Assembly (NCBI RefSeq): GCF_000282375.1
Contig: NZ_AKJK01000042.1
Location: 186,001 to 250,000, forward strand
Source: Pseudomonas sp. GM50
GTDB lineage: Bacteria; Pseudomonadota; Gammaproteobacteria; Pseudomonadales; Pseudomonadaceae
Length of the DNA stretch: 64,000 bases
Reading direction: 5' to 3'
In this document: positions 17,184 to 26,415 of the stretch, one piece after another
Layout of the letters: each line of letters begins with the position of its first letter
How positions within the stretch are numbered: position 1 is the first letter of the stretch
Program-made: the position numbers and the translations under genes
Notes under the pieces: generated by a model
The model's database searches: none
Seen by the model: only the letters and a program-made list of their open reading frames with translations
What the model was told of the DNA's origin: nothing

Positions 17184-17407
17184 AGGCAGTGTTCTTGTTC
17201 TTATTAGTGAGCATGCGAGCCCGAATTGTGAACGGAGCATACACAAGCAAATGCCCGGACCAAACTGCCTCAGGTCATAAAATAGACAAAAGTTTTAGTC
17301 GCCCGCATCCGGCGCAAAAGCATCCAGACGAGCCCCGCCCCTGCTCGCAGCCAGTGACCGACCGGTCGTCATCGGTGCTTCTTTCATCGGCTAATGCAAA
17401 GCTCGGT

Positions 17408-17436
17408 TTGCCCGGTGTGACGGCGCACCCTAGAAT
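17408..17436 (+). promoter_or_regulatory. uvrD promoter giving an apparently leaderless mRNA
   Basis: TTGCCC (17408-17413) and TAGAAT (17431-17436) are separated by exactly 17 nt. The ATG of uvrD is at 17443, only 6 nt after the -10 box, where transcription would be expected to start. No Shine-Dalgarno precedes the ATG. The sequence therefore predicts a leaderless transcript. Confidence 0.6.
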
Positions 17437-17442
17437 GCCCCG

Positions 17443-19626
17443 ATGCGCGATGATCTCTCCCTTCTGCTGAACTCCCTCAACGATGCCCAACGTCAGGCCG
17501 TAGCTGCCTCCGTGGGTCGTCAGTTGGTCCTGGCCGGTGCTGGTTCCGGTAAAACCCGAGTGCTGGTGCACCGTATCGCCTGGTTGATCCAGGTCGAAAA
17601 CGCTTCGCCCCACTCCATTCTGTCGGTGACCTTCACCAACAAGGCCGCAGCCGAGATGCGTCACCGCATCGAGCAGCTGATGGGTATCAACCCGGCCGGC
17701 ATGTGGGTTGGCACCTTCCACGGCCTCGCGCACCGCTTATTGCGGGCGCACTGGCAGGAAGCCGGCCTGAGCCAGACCTTCCAGATTCTCGACAGCGACG
17801 ACCAGCAACGGCTGGTCAAGCGGGTGATCCGCGAGCTGGGCCTGGACGAGCAACGCTGGCCGGTCCGACAGGCCCAGTGGTTCATCAACGGGCAGAAAGA
17901 CGAAGGTCTGCGTCCGCAACATATTCAAGCCAGCGGCGATCTGTTCCTGGCGACCATGCGCAGCATTTATGAAGCCTACGAGGCCGCGTGCCTGCGTGCC
18001 GGCGTCATCGATTTCTCTGAACTGCTGTTGCGCGCCCTCGATCTGTGGCGCGATAACCCGGGCCTGCTCGCCCATTATCAGAAGCGCTTCCGACACATTC
18101 TGGTGGACGAATTCCAGGACACCAACGCCGTGCAGTACGCCTGGTTGCGTCTGCTGGCCAAGGGTGGCGACAGCCTGATGGTGGTCGGCGACGATGATCA
18201 GTCGATCTATGGCTGGCGTGGCGCGAAAATCGAGAACATTTATCAGTATTCCGACGACTTCCCGGATGCCCAGATCATTCGTCTGGAGCAAAACTACCGC
18301 TCCACAGCCGGGATCCTCAAAGCCGCGAACGCCCTGATCGCCAACAATACCGGGCGCATGGGCAAAGAGCTGTGGACCGATGGCGGCGAAGGCGAAGCAA
18401 TCAATCTGTATGCGGCGTTCAACGAACACGACGAAGCACGCTACGTGGTTGAAACCATTGAAAGCGCGCTGAAAACCGGCTTGGCTCGTAGCGATATCGC
18501 GATTTTGTACCGCTCCAACGCCCAGTCGCGCGTTTTGGAAGAAGCCTTGCTGCGCGAACGCATTCCATACCGCATTTATGGCGGTCAGCGCTTCTTCGAA
18601 CGGGCTGAAATCAAAAACGCCATGGCATACATGCGTTTGCTGGAAGGCCGTGGCAACGATGCGGCCCTCGAGCGGGTAATTAACGTTCCGGCCCGTGGCA
18701 TCGGCGAAAAAACCGTCGAAGCGATCCGCGATCATGCGCGCCATAGCGACGTGTCGATGTGGGAAGCCATGCGTCAGCTGGTGGCCAACAAGGGTCTGAC
18801 CGGTCGTGCTGCCGGTGCTCTTGGCGCGTTTATCGAGCTGATCGAGAACCTCGCCGCCAAGTGCCTGGAAATGCCGCTGCACCTGATGACTCAGACCGTC
18901 ATCGAGCAGTCGGGGTTAATCGCCTACCACCAGGCGGAAAAAGGCGAGAAAGGCCAGGCCCGGGTAGAAAACCTTGAGGAACTGGTCAGCGCCGCACGTA
19001 ACTTCGAAAACCCGGAAGAGGATGAAGAGCAGTCGCCATTGGCGGCGTTCCTCGGTCACGCCTCGCTGGAGGCCGGAGATACCCAGGCCGACGAACACGA
19101 AGACAGCATTCAGTTGATGACCCTGCACAGTGCCAAGGGCCTGGAATTCCCTTACGTGTTCCTGGTGGGCATGGAAGAAGGCCTGTTTCCGCACAAGATG
19201 AGCCTTGAAGAACCCGGCCGTCTTGAAGAGGAACGCCGTCTGGCCTACGTCGGGATCACCCGGGCAATGCAGAACCTGGTGCTGACCTATGCGGAAACCC
19301 GACGTTTGTACGGCAGCGAGACCTACAACAAAGTGTCGCGTTTCGTACGTGAAGTGCCCAAAGGCCTGATTCAGGAAGTGCGGCTGTCCAACAGCGTCAG
19401 CCGTCCGTTCGGCGGCGGCCAGCAGCAGAGCTCCAGCAGCCTGTTCGGCGGCAGCGAGATCCCGGACACCGGGTTCAGCCTTGGCCAGACCGTGCGGCAT
19501 TCAGTATTCGGCGATGGGGTGATCCTGAATTTCGAAGGCGCTGGCGCTCAGGCGCGGGTGCAGGTGAACTTCAGCGAAGGCAGCAAGTGGTTGATGCTGG
19601 GTTACGCCAAGCTGGAAGCCATCTAA
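17443..19626 (+). CDS. uvrD: DNA helicase II UvrD
   Basis: Superfamily 1 helicase of 727 residues, as expected for UvrD, acting 3'-5' in nucleotide excision and mismatch repair. Motifs in order: Q-motif LNDAQRQAVAA, Walker A LAGAGSGKTRVLVHR (about 30-44), TFTNKAAAEM, DEXX box VDEFQDTN (about 220), GDDDQSIYGWRGA, LEQNYRST, LMTLHSAKGLEFP and YVGITRA. The C-terminal tail ends with a Tudor-like segment (GQTVRHSVFGDGVILNFEG) that in relatives binds RNA polymerase. The start agrees with the E. coli protein (LLDSLND aligned with LLNSLND). It lacks a ribosome-binding site because the promoter abuts the ATG. No LexA box was seen upstream. Confidence 0.96.
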   Translation: MRDDLSLLLNSLNDAQRQAVAASVGRQLVLAGAGSGKTRVLVHRIAWLIQVENASPHSILSVTFTNKAAAEMRHRIEQLMGINPAGMWVGTFHGLAHRLLRAHWQEAGLSQTFQILDSDDQQRLVKRVIRELGLDEQRWPVRQAQWFINGQKDEGLRPQHIQASGDLFLATMRSIYEAYEAACLRAGVIDFSELLLRALDLWRDNPGLLAHYQKRFRHILVDEFQDTNAVQYAWLRLLAKGGDSLMVVGDDDQSIYGWRGAKIENIYQYSDDFPDAQIIRLEQNYRSTAGILKAANALIANNTGRMGKELWTDGGEGEAINLYAAFNEHDEARYVVETIESALKTGLARSDIAILYRSNAQSRVLEEALLRERIPYRIYGGQRFFERAEIKNAMAYMRLLEGRGNDAALERVINVPARGIGEKTVEAIRDHARHSDVSMWEAMRQLVANKGLTGRAAGALGAFIELIENLAAKCLEMPLHLMTQTVIEQSGLIAYHQAEKGEKGQARVENLEELVSAARNFENPEEDEEQSPLAAFLGHASLEAGDTQADEHEDSIQLMTLHSAKGLEFPYVFLVGMEEGLFPHKMSLEEPGRLEEERRLAYVGITRAMQNLVLTYAETRRLYGSETYNKVSRFVREVPKGLIQEVRLSNSVSRPFGGGQQQSSSSLFGGSEIPDTGFSLGQTVRHSVFGDGVILNFEGAGAQARVQVNFSEGSKWLMLGYAKLEAI

Positions 19627-19648
19627 AAGCGACCGTCAGGGACATTTC

Positions 19649-19736
19649 TGTGGGAGCGAGCCTGCTCGCGATGAACGATGACGCGGTGTTTCTGCTATTC
19701 CGCGCTGCAACTATCGCGAGCAGGCTCGCTCCCACA
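19649..19736. repeat. Inverted REP-type pair
   Basis: TGTGGGAGCGAGCCTGCTCG... at 19649-19672 faces its reverse complement at 19713-19736. It follows the uvrD stop by 23 bp. The remaining part of the 19627-19938 gap (19740-19938) has no gene I can support and should contain the promoter of the Tim44-like gene. Confidence 0.85.
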
Positions 19737-19938
19737 GTTTGATCACGCAGCGGCATTTGTCGCTTTTCCTACAGAACCCATCCACTCGTCCTACAGACCC
19801 AAGCCAACAGGCCTTATTGCGCTGACTGAAGCTGAACACAACCTGTCAGGCAAAAGCCCGAAACACTCTGCCGCTAGCCAGCAACACTTCAGCTGTGCAA
19901 CATGGCGCGCGTGCCATCCACAAATGGGAATTCCCTTT

Positions 19939-20814
19939 ATGAAACGTTTTCTTAGCATCGCCATGGCGTTGTGCATTGGCCTGACGATGAGCCTCGACGC
20001 CAATGCCGCCAAGCGCTTTGGTGGCGGCAAGAGCTCCGGCGCTGCGCCGACTCACCAGACCAGCCAAATGGCTCCTTCTTCTGCTGCTGGCGGCGCTGCT
20101 GCCACTGCGGGTGCGGCCGGTGCTGCTGGCGCCGCTGCCAAGGCCGGCGGTGCTTCGCGCTGGCTCGGCCCTCTGGCCGGTATCGCGGCGGGTGGCCTGC
20201 TGGCCTCCATGTTCATGGGCGGCGGCTTCCAGGGCATGCAGATCTTCGACATCCTGATCATGGCGGTCATCGCCTTCCTGGTCTTCCGCTTCATCGCCGC
20301 CCGTCGTCGCAAGCAGCAGGAGCACATGGCTCCAGCCGGCGCACCGATGCAGCGTGAAGTGTTCGAACAGAAACCAACAGCCATGGGTTCGATCTTCGGC
20401 GGCTCGGCAGCACCAGTAGCCGCTCGTCCGGTGATCAACGCGCCAGCCTGGTTCAATGAACACAACTTCATTGAAGCGGCCCGCAACCACTTCCAGTCCC
20501 TGCAGCAGCATTGGGACGCCAACGAAATGGACAAGATCGCCGAGTTCGTGACTCCGCAACTGCTGGAGTTCCTCAAACGCGAACGTGCCGATCTGGGTGA
20601 CGGCTTCCAGTCGACCTACATCGATAACCTCCAGGTACAACTGGACGGCGTTGATGACCGTGCGGACAAGACTATCGCCACCCTGACCTTCAGCGGCGTG
20701 TCGAAGTCCTCGCGCTTCGATCAAGGCGAAGTTTTCAGCGAAAGCTGGAACATGGAACGTCCACAGGGCGAAAACCAGCCTTGGCTGGTGGCCGGTATCC
20801 GCCAGAACGGCTGA
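19939..20814 (+). CDS. Tim44-like domain membrane protein
   Basis: Protein of 291 residues: signal peptide (MKRFLSIAMALCIGLTMSLDANA), a Gly/Ala/Ser-rich segment (about 30-75), hydrophobic stretches (about 77-97 and 101-120) with RRRKQQ after the second, and a Tim44-like domain from about 165 (APAWFNEHNFIEAARNHFQS, ITTL-type strands, C-terminal ESWNMERPQGENQPWLVAGI). Mitochondrial Tim44 tethers the import motor; the role of these bacterial homologues is not established. The ATG at 19939 starts a good signal peptide; an in-frame ATG at 19924 is possible. A strong terminator follows. Confidence 0.85.
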   Translation: MKRFLSIAMALCIGLTMSLDANAAKRFGGGKSSGAAPTHQTSQMAPSSAAGGAAATAGAAGAAGAAAKAGGASRWLGPLAGIAAGGLLASMFMGGGFQGMQIFDILIMAVIAFLVFRFIAARRRKQQEHMAPAGAPMQREVFEQKPTAMGSIFGGSAAPVAARPVINAPAWFNEHNFIEAARNHFQSLQQHWDANEMDKIAEFVTPQLLEFLKRERADLGDGFQSTYIDNLQVQLDGVDDRADKTIATLTFSGVSKSSRFDQGEVFSESWNMERPQGENQPWLVAGIRQNG

Positions 20815-20842
20815 TCACTTCCCGCGTTTCACCTGTTGTAAT

Positions 20843-20868
20843 AAAACCCCGGCCTCGGCCGGGGTTTT
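20843..20868 (+). terminator. Rho-independent terminator after the Tim44-like gene
   Basis: A perfect stem AAAACCCCGGCC / GGCCGGGGTTTT with a 2-nt loop lies 29 bp after the Tim44-like stop, followed by CTATTTCG. The symmetry and the T-run make it a confident terminator. Confidence 0.9.
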
Positions 20869-20950
20869 CTATTTCGCGGTTGCATCTATAGCGAGCTACT
20901 GTATAAACCGCCCCAACTAAACCGCGCCATCAAGCAAGAGGATCCCGGAC

Positions 20951-21358
20951 GTGGAAGAAATCATCGAACAACTACGTGAAGCCAACGAACCGGTACCGGT
21001 CCCCTTGGAATTGCCTGACGAAGATCAGATTGTGGAAATCGAAGAGCAACTGTTCATCGACATCCCGTTCGTCTTCAGAGAATTTTTGCTGACCGTAAGC
21101 GACGTGGTCTACGGCAGCCTGGAGCCGGTGACCGTCACCGATCCGCAGTCCCACACCTACCTGCCGGACGTTGCCGCCAACGCCTGGGATGCTGGCGTCG
21201 ATCGCAGCATGATTCCGATCTGCCAGGACGGTGACAATTACTACCTGGTCGAAGAAGACGGCACCGTGGTGCTGTGGCTGGCCGAAGAAGAGCTGATCGC
21301 CGAAGAAACCTGGGAATCGGTATGGCACTGGGCGCGGGACGTCTGGCTGGAAAGCTGA
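20951..21358 (+). CDS. SMI1/KNR4-family protein
   Basis: Acidic protein of 135 residues with the SMI1/KNR4 (SUKH) pattern: IVEIEEQLFIDIPFVFREFL near the start, then SMIPICQDGDNYYLVEEDGTV and a C-terminal WESVWHWARDVW. Many SUKH proteins are immunity proteins for contact-dependent or secreted toxins, but some stand alone in conserved positions with unknown housekeeping roles. No toxin gene is adjacent here. The start is GTG at 20951 with AAGAGGA upstream. It converges with the antiporter gene with a 22-bp gap. Confidence 0.85.
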   Translation: MEEIIEQLREANEPVPVPLELPDEDQIVEIEEQLFIDIPFVFREFLLTVSDVVYGSLEPVTVTDPQSHTYLPDVAANAWDAGVDRSMIPICQDGDNYYLVEEDGTVVLWLAEEELIAEETWESVWHWARDVWLES

Positions 21359-21380
21359 TCCGCCCTGATGCATCGCGTGT

Positions 21381-23144
21381 TCAATGCCCGGACGAGTCCT
21401 TGTGATTGTCCAGCGTTTCCAGCAAGGCCACCTGCATCCGCGTATGCACGCGGATGAACCAGCGCCAGAGCAGCGCCGCCACCGCGGCCGCGACTATGAC
21501 GATCAGCACCAGCAACTTGTTGGTCGGCAGAATACTGGCCGACAAGGCTGCCAGCAGCAGGAAAATCACTAACAATGAGAGTATCGGGATCACTTCGGCG
21601 ATCACCCGACGTACTCGTTGTGTGTGGCGACCGGCCATTTCCGGCTTCACACCCATCTCTGCCAGCAGCATAGACAGCGCCTTGAGCTTGCGATAGGCGG
21701 CGATCAGGAACGGCAGCGACAACAGCAACGCCCCGCCCCAGATCAACGCTTTCTGCCAGCTCGGGTCGCTGACCCAGGCTTGCAGGTAAACGGACATGCG
21801 CTCGGCGAAGAACGCGCCCGAGAGAAAGATCGCAACCACCAGCGCCAGATTGACCCCTACCTGCAACAGAATCCGCCGAATCATCGACGCCAGCAGTGCA
21901 CCCTCGCCCTGAGGCTGAATGCTGCGCAGCCATTCGCCATACATCCCCAGCACACGGCCCAGACGTTGCGGCATCACCGCAGCAAGCTTGATCGACAGCG
22001 GGTCGGCCGCGCGGATCAGATACGGCGTCAACAGCGTGGTGATCACCGAAACGGCCACCGCCACCGGGTAGAGAAAGTTGCTGGTGACCTGCAGCGTCAT
22101 GCCCAACGCCGCGATGATGAAAGAGAATTCGCCAATCTGTGAAAGCCCCATCCCCACTCGCAGTGAGGTGCGTCCGTCATTGCCGGCGATAAAAGCGCCG
22201 AGGCCGCAGGACAGCATCTTGCCCAGCACCACAGCCACGGTGATCACCGCGATCGGCCAGGCGTATTGCAGCAGGATCATCGGGTCGAGCATCAGGCCGA
22301 TGGCGACGAAGAAAATCGCACTGAACAAGTCGCGAACCGGCTCGATCAACTGCTCGATCTTCAGCAGTTGCCGCGATTCAGCCATGATCGCGCCAATCAG
22401 GAACGCGCCGAGGACCATGCTGTATTCAAGTTTGACCACCAGCAGGCAGAAGCCGAAACACAGGCCCAGTACGGTGATCAGCAGCATCTCGTTGCTGTCG
22501 AATTTGGCCACATAGGCCAGCAGTCGGGGCACCAGCAGAATGCCGATAACCAGTGCGACAATCATGAACAGTGAAAGCTTGCCGACCGTGGAAAAGACCT
22601 CGCCGGAACTGACTGTGCCGCTGACCGCGATGCTCGACAGCAACGCGATGATGCCAATGCCGAGGATGTCTTCGACGATCAGCACGCCGAAGATCAGCTG
22701 TGCAAAACGCTCGTTCTTCATCTTCAGATCGTTGAGCGCCTTGACGATGATGGTGGTCGAGGAAATCGCCAGGATCGCGCCGAGGAACAGCGAATCCATG
22801 GTATTCCAGTCGAACCAGCGGCCGATTTCATAGCCGATCCAGATCATCAGGACGATTTCCAGGAACGCTGCGATGAACGCCGTGGCGCCGACCTTGAACA
22901 GCTTGCGCAGGCTGAACTCCAGCCCCAGGCAGAACATCAGGAAAATCACCCCGAGCTCGGCGAGGGTCTTGATGGTTGCTTCATCGTGGATCAGGCTGAA
23001 CGGCGGCGTGTGCGGGCCGATGATGAAGCCGGCGACGATGTAGCCGAGCACCACCGGTTGTTTGAGACGATGAAAGAGCACGGTCACCACACCCGCGATC
23101 AACATGATCACTGCCAGATCCTGAATGAAACTGATGGCATGCAT
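21381..23144 (-). CDS. Cation:proton antiporter (CPA2/KefB-like) without a RCK domain
   Basis: Membrane protein of 587 residues. The first 390 or so form a CPA2 Na+/H+ exchanger domain with about 12 helices (VVLGYIVAGFIIGPHTPPF, VIFLMFCLGLEFSL, FLGAILAISSTTIIVKAL, FGVLIVEDILGIGIIALL). Instead of the usual TrkA-N/RCK nucleotide-binding domain, about four more membrane helices follow (around 430-570) and a short hydrophilic tail. It probably exchanges K+ or Na+ for protons across the inner membrane. The ATG at 23144 has AAGGAG upstream at a good distance; the frame stays open to 23435 but overlaps the divergent gene. The 196-bp gap to 23340 should hold both promoters. Confidence 0.85.
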   Translation of the reverse strand: MHAISFIQDLAVIMLIAGVVTVLFHRLKQPVVLGYIVAGFIIGPHTPPFSLIHDEATIKTLAELGVIFLMFCLGLEFSLRKLFKVGATAFIAAFLEIVLMIWIGYEIGRWFDWNTMDSLFLGAILAISSTTIIVKALNDLKMKNERFAQLIFGVLIVEDILGIGIIALLSSIAVSGTVSSGEVFSTVGKLSLFMIVALVIGILLVPRLLAYVAKFDSNEMLLITVLGLCFGFCLLVVKLEYSMVLGAFLIGAIMAESRQLLKIEQLIEPVRDLFSAIFFVAIGLMLDPMILLQYAWPIAVITVAVVLGKMLSCGLGAFIAGNDGRTSLRVGMGLSQIGEFSFIIAALGMTLQVTSNFLYPVAVAVSVITTLLTPYLIRAADPLSIKLAAVMPQRLGRVLGMYGEWLRSIQPQGEGALLASMIRRILLQVGVNLALVVAIFLSGAFFAERMSVYLQAWVSDPSWQKALIWGGALLLSLPFLIAAYRKLKALSMLLAEMGVKPEMAGRHTQRVRRVIAEVIPILSLLVIFLLLAALSASILPTNKLLVLIVIVAAAVAALLWRWFIRVHTRMQVALLETLDNHKDSSGH

Positions 23145-23340
23145 GGCGTAGGCTCCTTGGAGTGGCCTTTCGAAGGGTAACACCGCGACTTCTGGCAGAA
23201 AGGCGGTGCAATATATGGAAACAGATCGATCCGGGCGTGACGGCGACCATCCGCCCGGCGTCCCGATAACTGTTGGTTTGAAAAACCAAGCACCCACAGA
23301 GGTGTAACCCCGAATCCTGCCTTGAACCCGTGAGTACGTT

Positions 23341-23823
23341 ATGGAACCCGGAAACGCCCAGCTGTCGATGACGGTATTGATGACCCCCGACATGGCCAAC
23401 TTCTCTGGCAATGTCCACGGCGGCACCCTGCTCAAATACCTCGATGAAGTGGCCTACGCCTGCGCCAGCCGCTATGCCGGTCGCTATGTGGTGACCTTGT
23501 CAGTGGATCAGGTGATCTTCCGCGAGCCGATTCACGTCGGCGAACTGGTGACTTTTCTGGCCTCGGTCAACTACACCGGCAACACCTCGATGGAGGTGGG
23601 CATCAAGGTCGTGACCGAGAACATCCGCGAGCGCTCGGTGCGCCATACCAACAGCTGCTTCTTCACCATGGTCGCGGTGGATGACCAGCGCAAACCGGCC
23701 GCAGTCCCGCCGCTGCAACCGCAGAACAGTGAAGACAAGCGTCGGTACATGCAGGCCCAGCAGCGTCGGCAGATTCGTCAGGAACTGGAAAAGCGTTATC
23801 AGGACATCAAGGGCGACGCCTGA
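23341..23823 (+). CDS. Acyl-CoA thioesterase (hotdog fold, YciA/BACH type)
   Basis: Protein of 160 residues with one hotdog domain: LMTPDMANFSGNVHGGTLLK, where the asparagine and glycines line the CoA pocket, then the helix with LDEVAYACASRYAG carrying the catalytic aspartate, then VDQVIFREPIHVGELVTF. The C-terminal 35 residues are charged and probably helical. It would hydrolyse acyl-CoA thioesters in the cytosol. Length is typical. It is divergent from the antiporter gene, without obvious functional link. Confidence 0.88.
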   Translation: MEPGNAQLSMTVLMTPDMANFSGNVHGGTLLKYLDEVAYACASRYAGRYVVTLSVDQVIFREPIHVGELVTFLASVNYTGNTSMEVGIKVVTENIRERSVRHTNSCFFTMVAVDDQRKPAAVPPLQPQNSEDKRRYMQAQQRRQIRQELEKRYQDIKGDA

Positions 23824-23845
23824 CGTGTTCGGTCTTTAGATCGCT

Positions 23846-23913
23846 TTCGCGGGCAAGCCTCGCTCCTACGGGTAATGCGCCATCCCTGTGTAGGAGCAAG
23901 GCTTGCCCGCGAA
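23846..23913. repeat. Inverted REP-type pair (CTCCTACA variant)
   Basis: TTCGCGGGCAAGCCTCGCTC... at 23846-23869 faces TGTAGGAGCAAGGCTTGCCC... at 23889-23913. It lies between two convergent genes, 6 bp before the end of pdxY. Confidence 0.85.
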
Positions 23914-23918
23914 GCTTT

Positions 23919-24791
23919 TTAAAGGCTGATCGCCGTCGCTTCGAACCGCACCCGCGGATGGGCAATCCGGTCCTGCGCCCGCACCAGTTCCAGCTCATAG
24001 CTGGCGCAGGCCTGGGTTTCCAGCATCACTTCATGCACCGCCGCCGCGGTGAATTCGAAGGCACTCACCAGACTGTCACCCAACAGCACGCGTGCCAGGA
24101 ACAGCCCGGCAGTCAGATCGCCAACGCCCACCGGCTGACGCGGAAACGCCAGCAGCGGCCGACGCAGGTGCCAGCTGCCTTCAGCGGTCACCAGCAACAT
24201 CTCGAAGCCATCCGCCAATTTGCCGGGATAGTCCAGATGCTTGACCAGCACCGCCTTCGGACCGCGCGCCAGCAGCGCTCGCGCCATGGCCAGGCAATCG
24301 AACAATGACTGCGCCTTGCGCCCCGAGAAGCTGTTCAGCTCCAACTGGTTCGGGCACATGAAGTCGGCCACCGCTGCCGCCTCTTCCAGCAGAAAATCGC
24401 TGACCTCGGCTGGAACGGTGCAGCCCTTCTCCGGATGCCCCATCACGGGGTCGCAGAGGTATACCGCTTTGGGATTGATCGATTTGATTCGTTCCACGCC
24501 CGCGAGAATCGCTCGGCCCTGGGCCGCACTACCGAGGTAACCGGACAACACGGCATCGCAGTTGCCCAGCTCGCCAATCGCCGCGATGCCTTCCACCAAT
24601 TCCGGAATCTGATGCGGGGCCAGCACTTCACCCGCCCACTGGCCATATTGCGTGTGGTTGGAGAACTGCACGGTATTGAGCGGCCAGACGTTCACCCCGA
24701 CCCGCTGCATCGGGAAAACCGCGGCGCTGTTGCCAGCGTGGCCGAACACCACGTGGGACTGGATGGCGAGCAGATGGGGCGTACGCTTCAT
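23919..24791 (-). CDS. pdxY: Pyridoxal kinase PdxY
   Basis: Protein of 290 residues of the PfkB/ribokinase-like PdxK/PdxY family; it phosphorylates pyridoxal with ATP to PLP. Visible marks: [20 protein letters not shown] at the start (substrate loop), [26 protein letters not shown] (metal/ATP region), and the catalytic [12 protein letters not shown] with the anion hole and base aspartate. PdxY, rather than PdxK, is supported by length and by the NTVQFSNH motif. The ATG at 24791 begins at the conserved first strand. It is divergent from the DUF3301 gene. Confidence 0.92.
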   Translation of the reverse strand: MKRTPHLLAIQSHVVFGHAGNSAAVFPMQRVGVNVWPLNTVQFSNHTQYGQWAGEVLAPHQIPELVEGIAAIGELGNCDAVLSGYLGSAAQGRAILAGVERIKSINPKAVYLCDPVMGHPEKGCTVPAEVSDFLLEEAAAVADFMCPNQLELNSFSGRKAQSLFDCLAMARALLARGPKAVLVKHLDYPGKLADGFEMLLVTAEGSWHLRRPLLAFPRQPVGVGDLTAGLFLARVLLGDSLVSAFEFTAAAVHEVMLETQACASYELELVRAQDRIAHPRVRFEATAISL

Positions 24792-24911
24792 TCGGTGAGT
24801 TTTCCGTCAAACGATTGAAATTGGAGCCGCGCAGTATGCGACTAAACACAGCCTGTACGACAGACCGGCGACGCAGTTAAGCTGGCACTATCTTGTTGGA
24901 GCACCCTGTTG

Positions 24912-25325
24912 ATGCTGACCCTCGGAAATATCTTCGTGCTGATGCTGCTCGCCACCGGTGGCGCGTGGTTGTGGCACAACCACGGCTTGCGCGAACGCGC
25001 GCTGGAGCGGGCCATGCAGCATTGCGCCAAGCTGCGGATCGAGCTGCTGGACGGCAACGTAGCCTTGAAGAAGATCGCTTTCATTAAAGACGCCAACGGC
25101 CGTCGGCGCCTGGCCCGTGTGTATAACTTCGAATTCACCGTGACCGGCGAAACCCGCCACACCGGCACCATCACTCAGTTCGGCGCCCACAGCGCACAGA
25201 TCGAGCTCGCACCCTACCCGATGCCGTTCGACGACACTCCGCCGGTGGTCGATATCGAGAGGCCCAGAGCCGAGGTGATTGAACTGAGCCAGTGGCGGCA
25301 AGAACACACCAAGTGGCGGCCTTGA
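24912..25325 (+). CDS. DUF3301 membrane-anchored protein
   Basis: Protein of 137 residues with one N-terminal hydrophobic helix (LGNIFVLMLLATGGAWLW) and a soluble basic domain. Conserved features are NHGLRERALERAMQHC, LLDGNVALKKI, and RRLARVYNFEFTVTGE. I recognise DUF3301, whose function is unknown. GGAG at 24898-24901 can serve either TTG 24909 or ATG 24912; I chose the ATG. It may share the intergenic region with pdxY. Confidence 0.82.
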   Translation: MLTLGNIFVLMLLATGGAWLWHNHGLRERALERAMQHCAKLRIELLDGNVALKKIAFIKDANGRRRLARVYNFEFTVTGETRHTGTITQFGAHSAQIELAPYPMPFDDTPPVVDIERPRAEVIELSQWRQEHTKWRP

Positions 25326-25350
25326 AGGTAGTTGTTGTCAGTTAAATCCA

Positions 25351-25413
25351 TTCGCGAGCAAGCCCGCCCCCACAAGGTTCACACTGTACCTGTGGGAGCG
25401 GGCTTGCCCGCGA
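25351..25413. repeat. Inverted REP-type pair
   Basis: TTCGCGAGCAAGCCCGCCCC... at 25351-25374 faces TGTGGGAGCGGGCTTGCCCG... at 25391-25413. The spacer is short (16 bp). It lies between convergent genes. Confidence 0.85.
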
Positions 25414-25452
25414 TGAGGCCTTCAAAAACGGCACAAAAACTCGCTAATTTGC

Positions 25453-26415
25453 CTAAGTGCGGCACCCCGCCAAACCTTCCTGCAGTTCTGGGACAGCCTG
25501 CTGCTCACTGAAAATCAGCTCAATACGCGAATCCCGACGCCATTCGCTGAGTTGCCAATCCAACAACGAGTTATCCAGCGCATTCGCCGACACCCAACCC
25601 TCGACGCTGTGGATAACCAATTTCGCCCGCCGCCATTCAAGACGCTCAAGCCACTCCCCGATCAATACGGAGTCGAATATCTGACTCGGATGCCACCGCC
25701 ATCCAACACTCCAGCCGCCCTCTTGCGCCTGACTCAAGCAAATCGGCAGTGTGGGGTCGGTCCAGATGGCCGGCATCTGCGCCAATCCCTTGGGCATGAC
25801 AAAGTTATCCACCCCCCCGACAGCCTGAGCCCCGAGCCCCGGCAACTCACTCAATGGCAAGACGGCTTGCTGCGTCCAGTACAAGGGACGTTTCGGCAAC
25901 CGCGCGGCGATTCGCTGGCGATCACTGTCGTCGAGGCCTTCTGCCTTGTTCAGCAACAGCAACCCGGCACTGTCCAACGCTTGCTGCTGCGCCGCAGGTA
26001 GCGGTTTTCCGGCCACGAGCGCTTGGGCATCCAACACCAGCACGCACGGTTGCACCGCCAGGACACCTTGCCACGGCGCCTCCCTCAATTGCCGGAGTAA
26101 CTGCGCCGGATGTCCCAGCCCGGAGGGTTCGATGAACAGTCGATCCGGTCGTGCCTTGCGCAGCAACCGCCCGAGGCCGATCTGAAACGGTGCACCATTG
26201 ACGCAACACAAACAGCCCCCGGCCACTTCCCCCAGTGCGATACCATCGGCATCCTGGGTCAACAGCGCGGCATCCAGACCGATCTGGCCGAACTCATTGA
26301 TCAACACCGCCCAACGCTCACCCGCGGGCCGTTGCGCCAACAGGTGCTTGATCAGGCTGGTCTTGCCGGCCCCCAACGGGCCGGCAATGACGTGGGTGGG
26401 AATGTTCTGCAACAT
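25453..26415 (-). CDS. COG0523 (CobW-like) GTPase, second copy in the zinc region
   Basis: Protein of 320 residues with Walker A AGPLGAGKTSLIKHLL (about 12-27), the metal-binding motif GGCLCCVNG (CxCC, about 72), LFIEPSGLGHP, and the GTP-specificity motif LLNKAEGLD. The CobW C-terminal domain follows. Family members are metallochaperones that deliver zinc using GTP; several are Zur-regulated. The start at 26415 begins at the conserved first strand; no Shine-Dalgarno is visible and the 27-bp gap to the divergent gene is too short for a usual promoter. Its promoter may lie inside that gene. It corresponds by synteny to PA5532. I see no Zur-like palindrome directly upstream. Confidence 0.87.
   Translation of the reverse strand: MLQNIPTHVIAGPLGAGKTSLIKHLLAQRPAGERWAVLINEFGQIGLDAALLTQDADGIALGEVAGGCLCCVNGAPFQIGLGRLLRKARPDRLFIEPSGLGHPAQLLRQLREAPWQGVLAVQPCVLVLDAQALVAGKPLPAAQQQALDSAGLLLLNKAEGLDDSDRQRIAARLPKRPLYWTQQAVLPLSELPGLGAQAVGGVDNFVMPKGLAQMPAIWTDPTLPICLSQAQEGGWSVGWRWHPSQIFDSVLIGEWLERLEWRRAKLVIHSVEGWVSANALDNSLLDWQLSEWRRDSRIELIFSEQQAVPELQEGLAGCRT

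Noticed and set aside
20951..21358. An immunity protein of a toxin/immunity pair (SMI1 family)
   Set aside because: No toxin-like gene, polymorphic repeat or secretion-linked gene is adjacent, so the pair cannot be supported.
23145..23435. An N-terminal extension of the antiporter by 97 codons
   Set aside because: The extension overlaps the divergent thioesterase start and has no membrane or family pattern; ATG 23144 has a strong ribosome-binding site.
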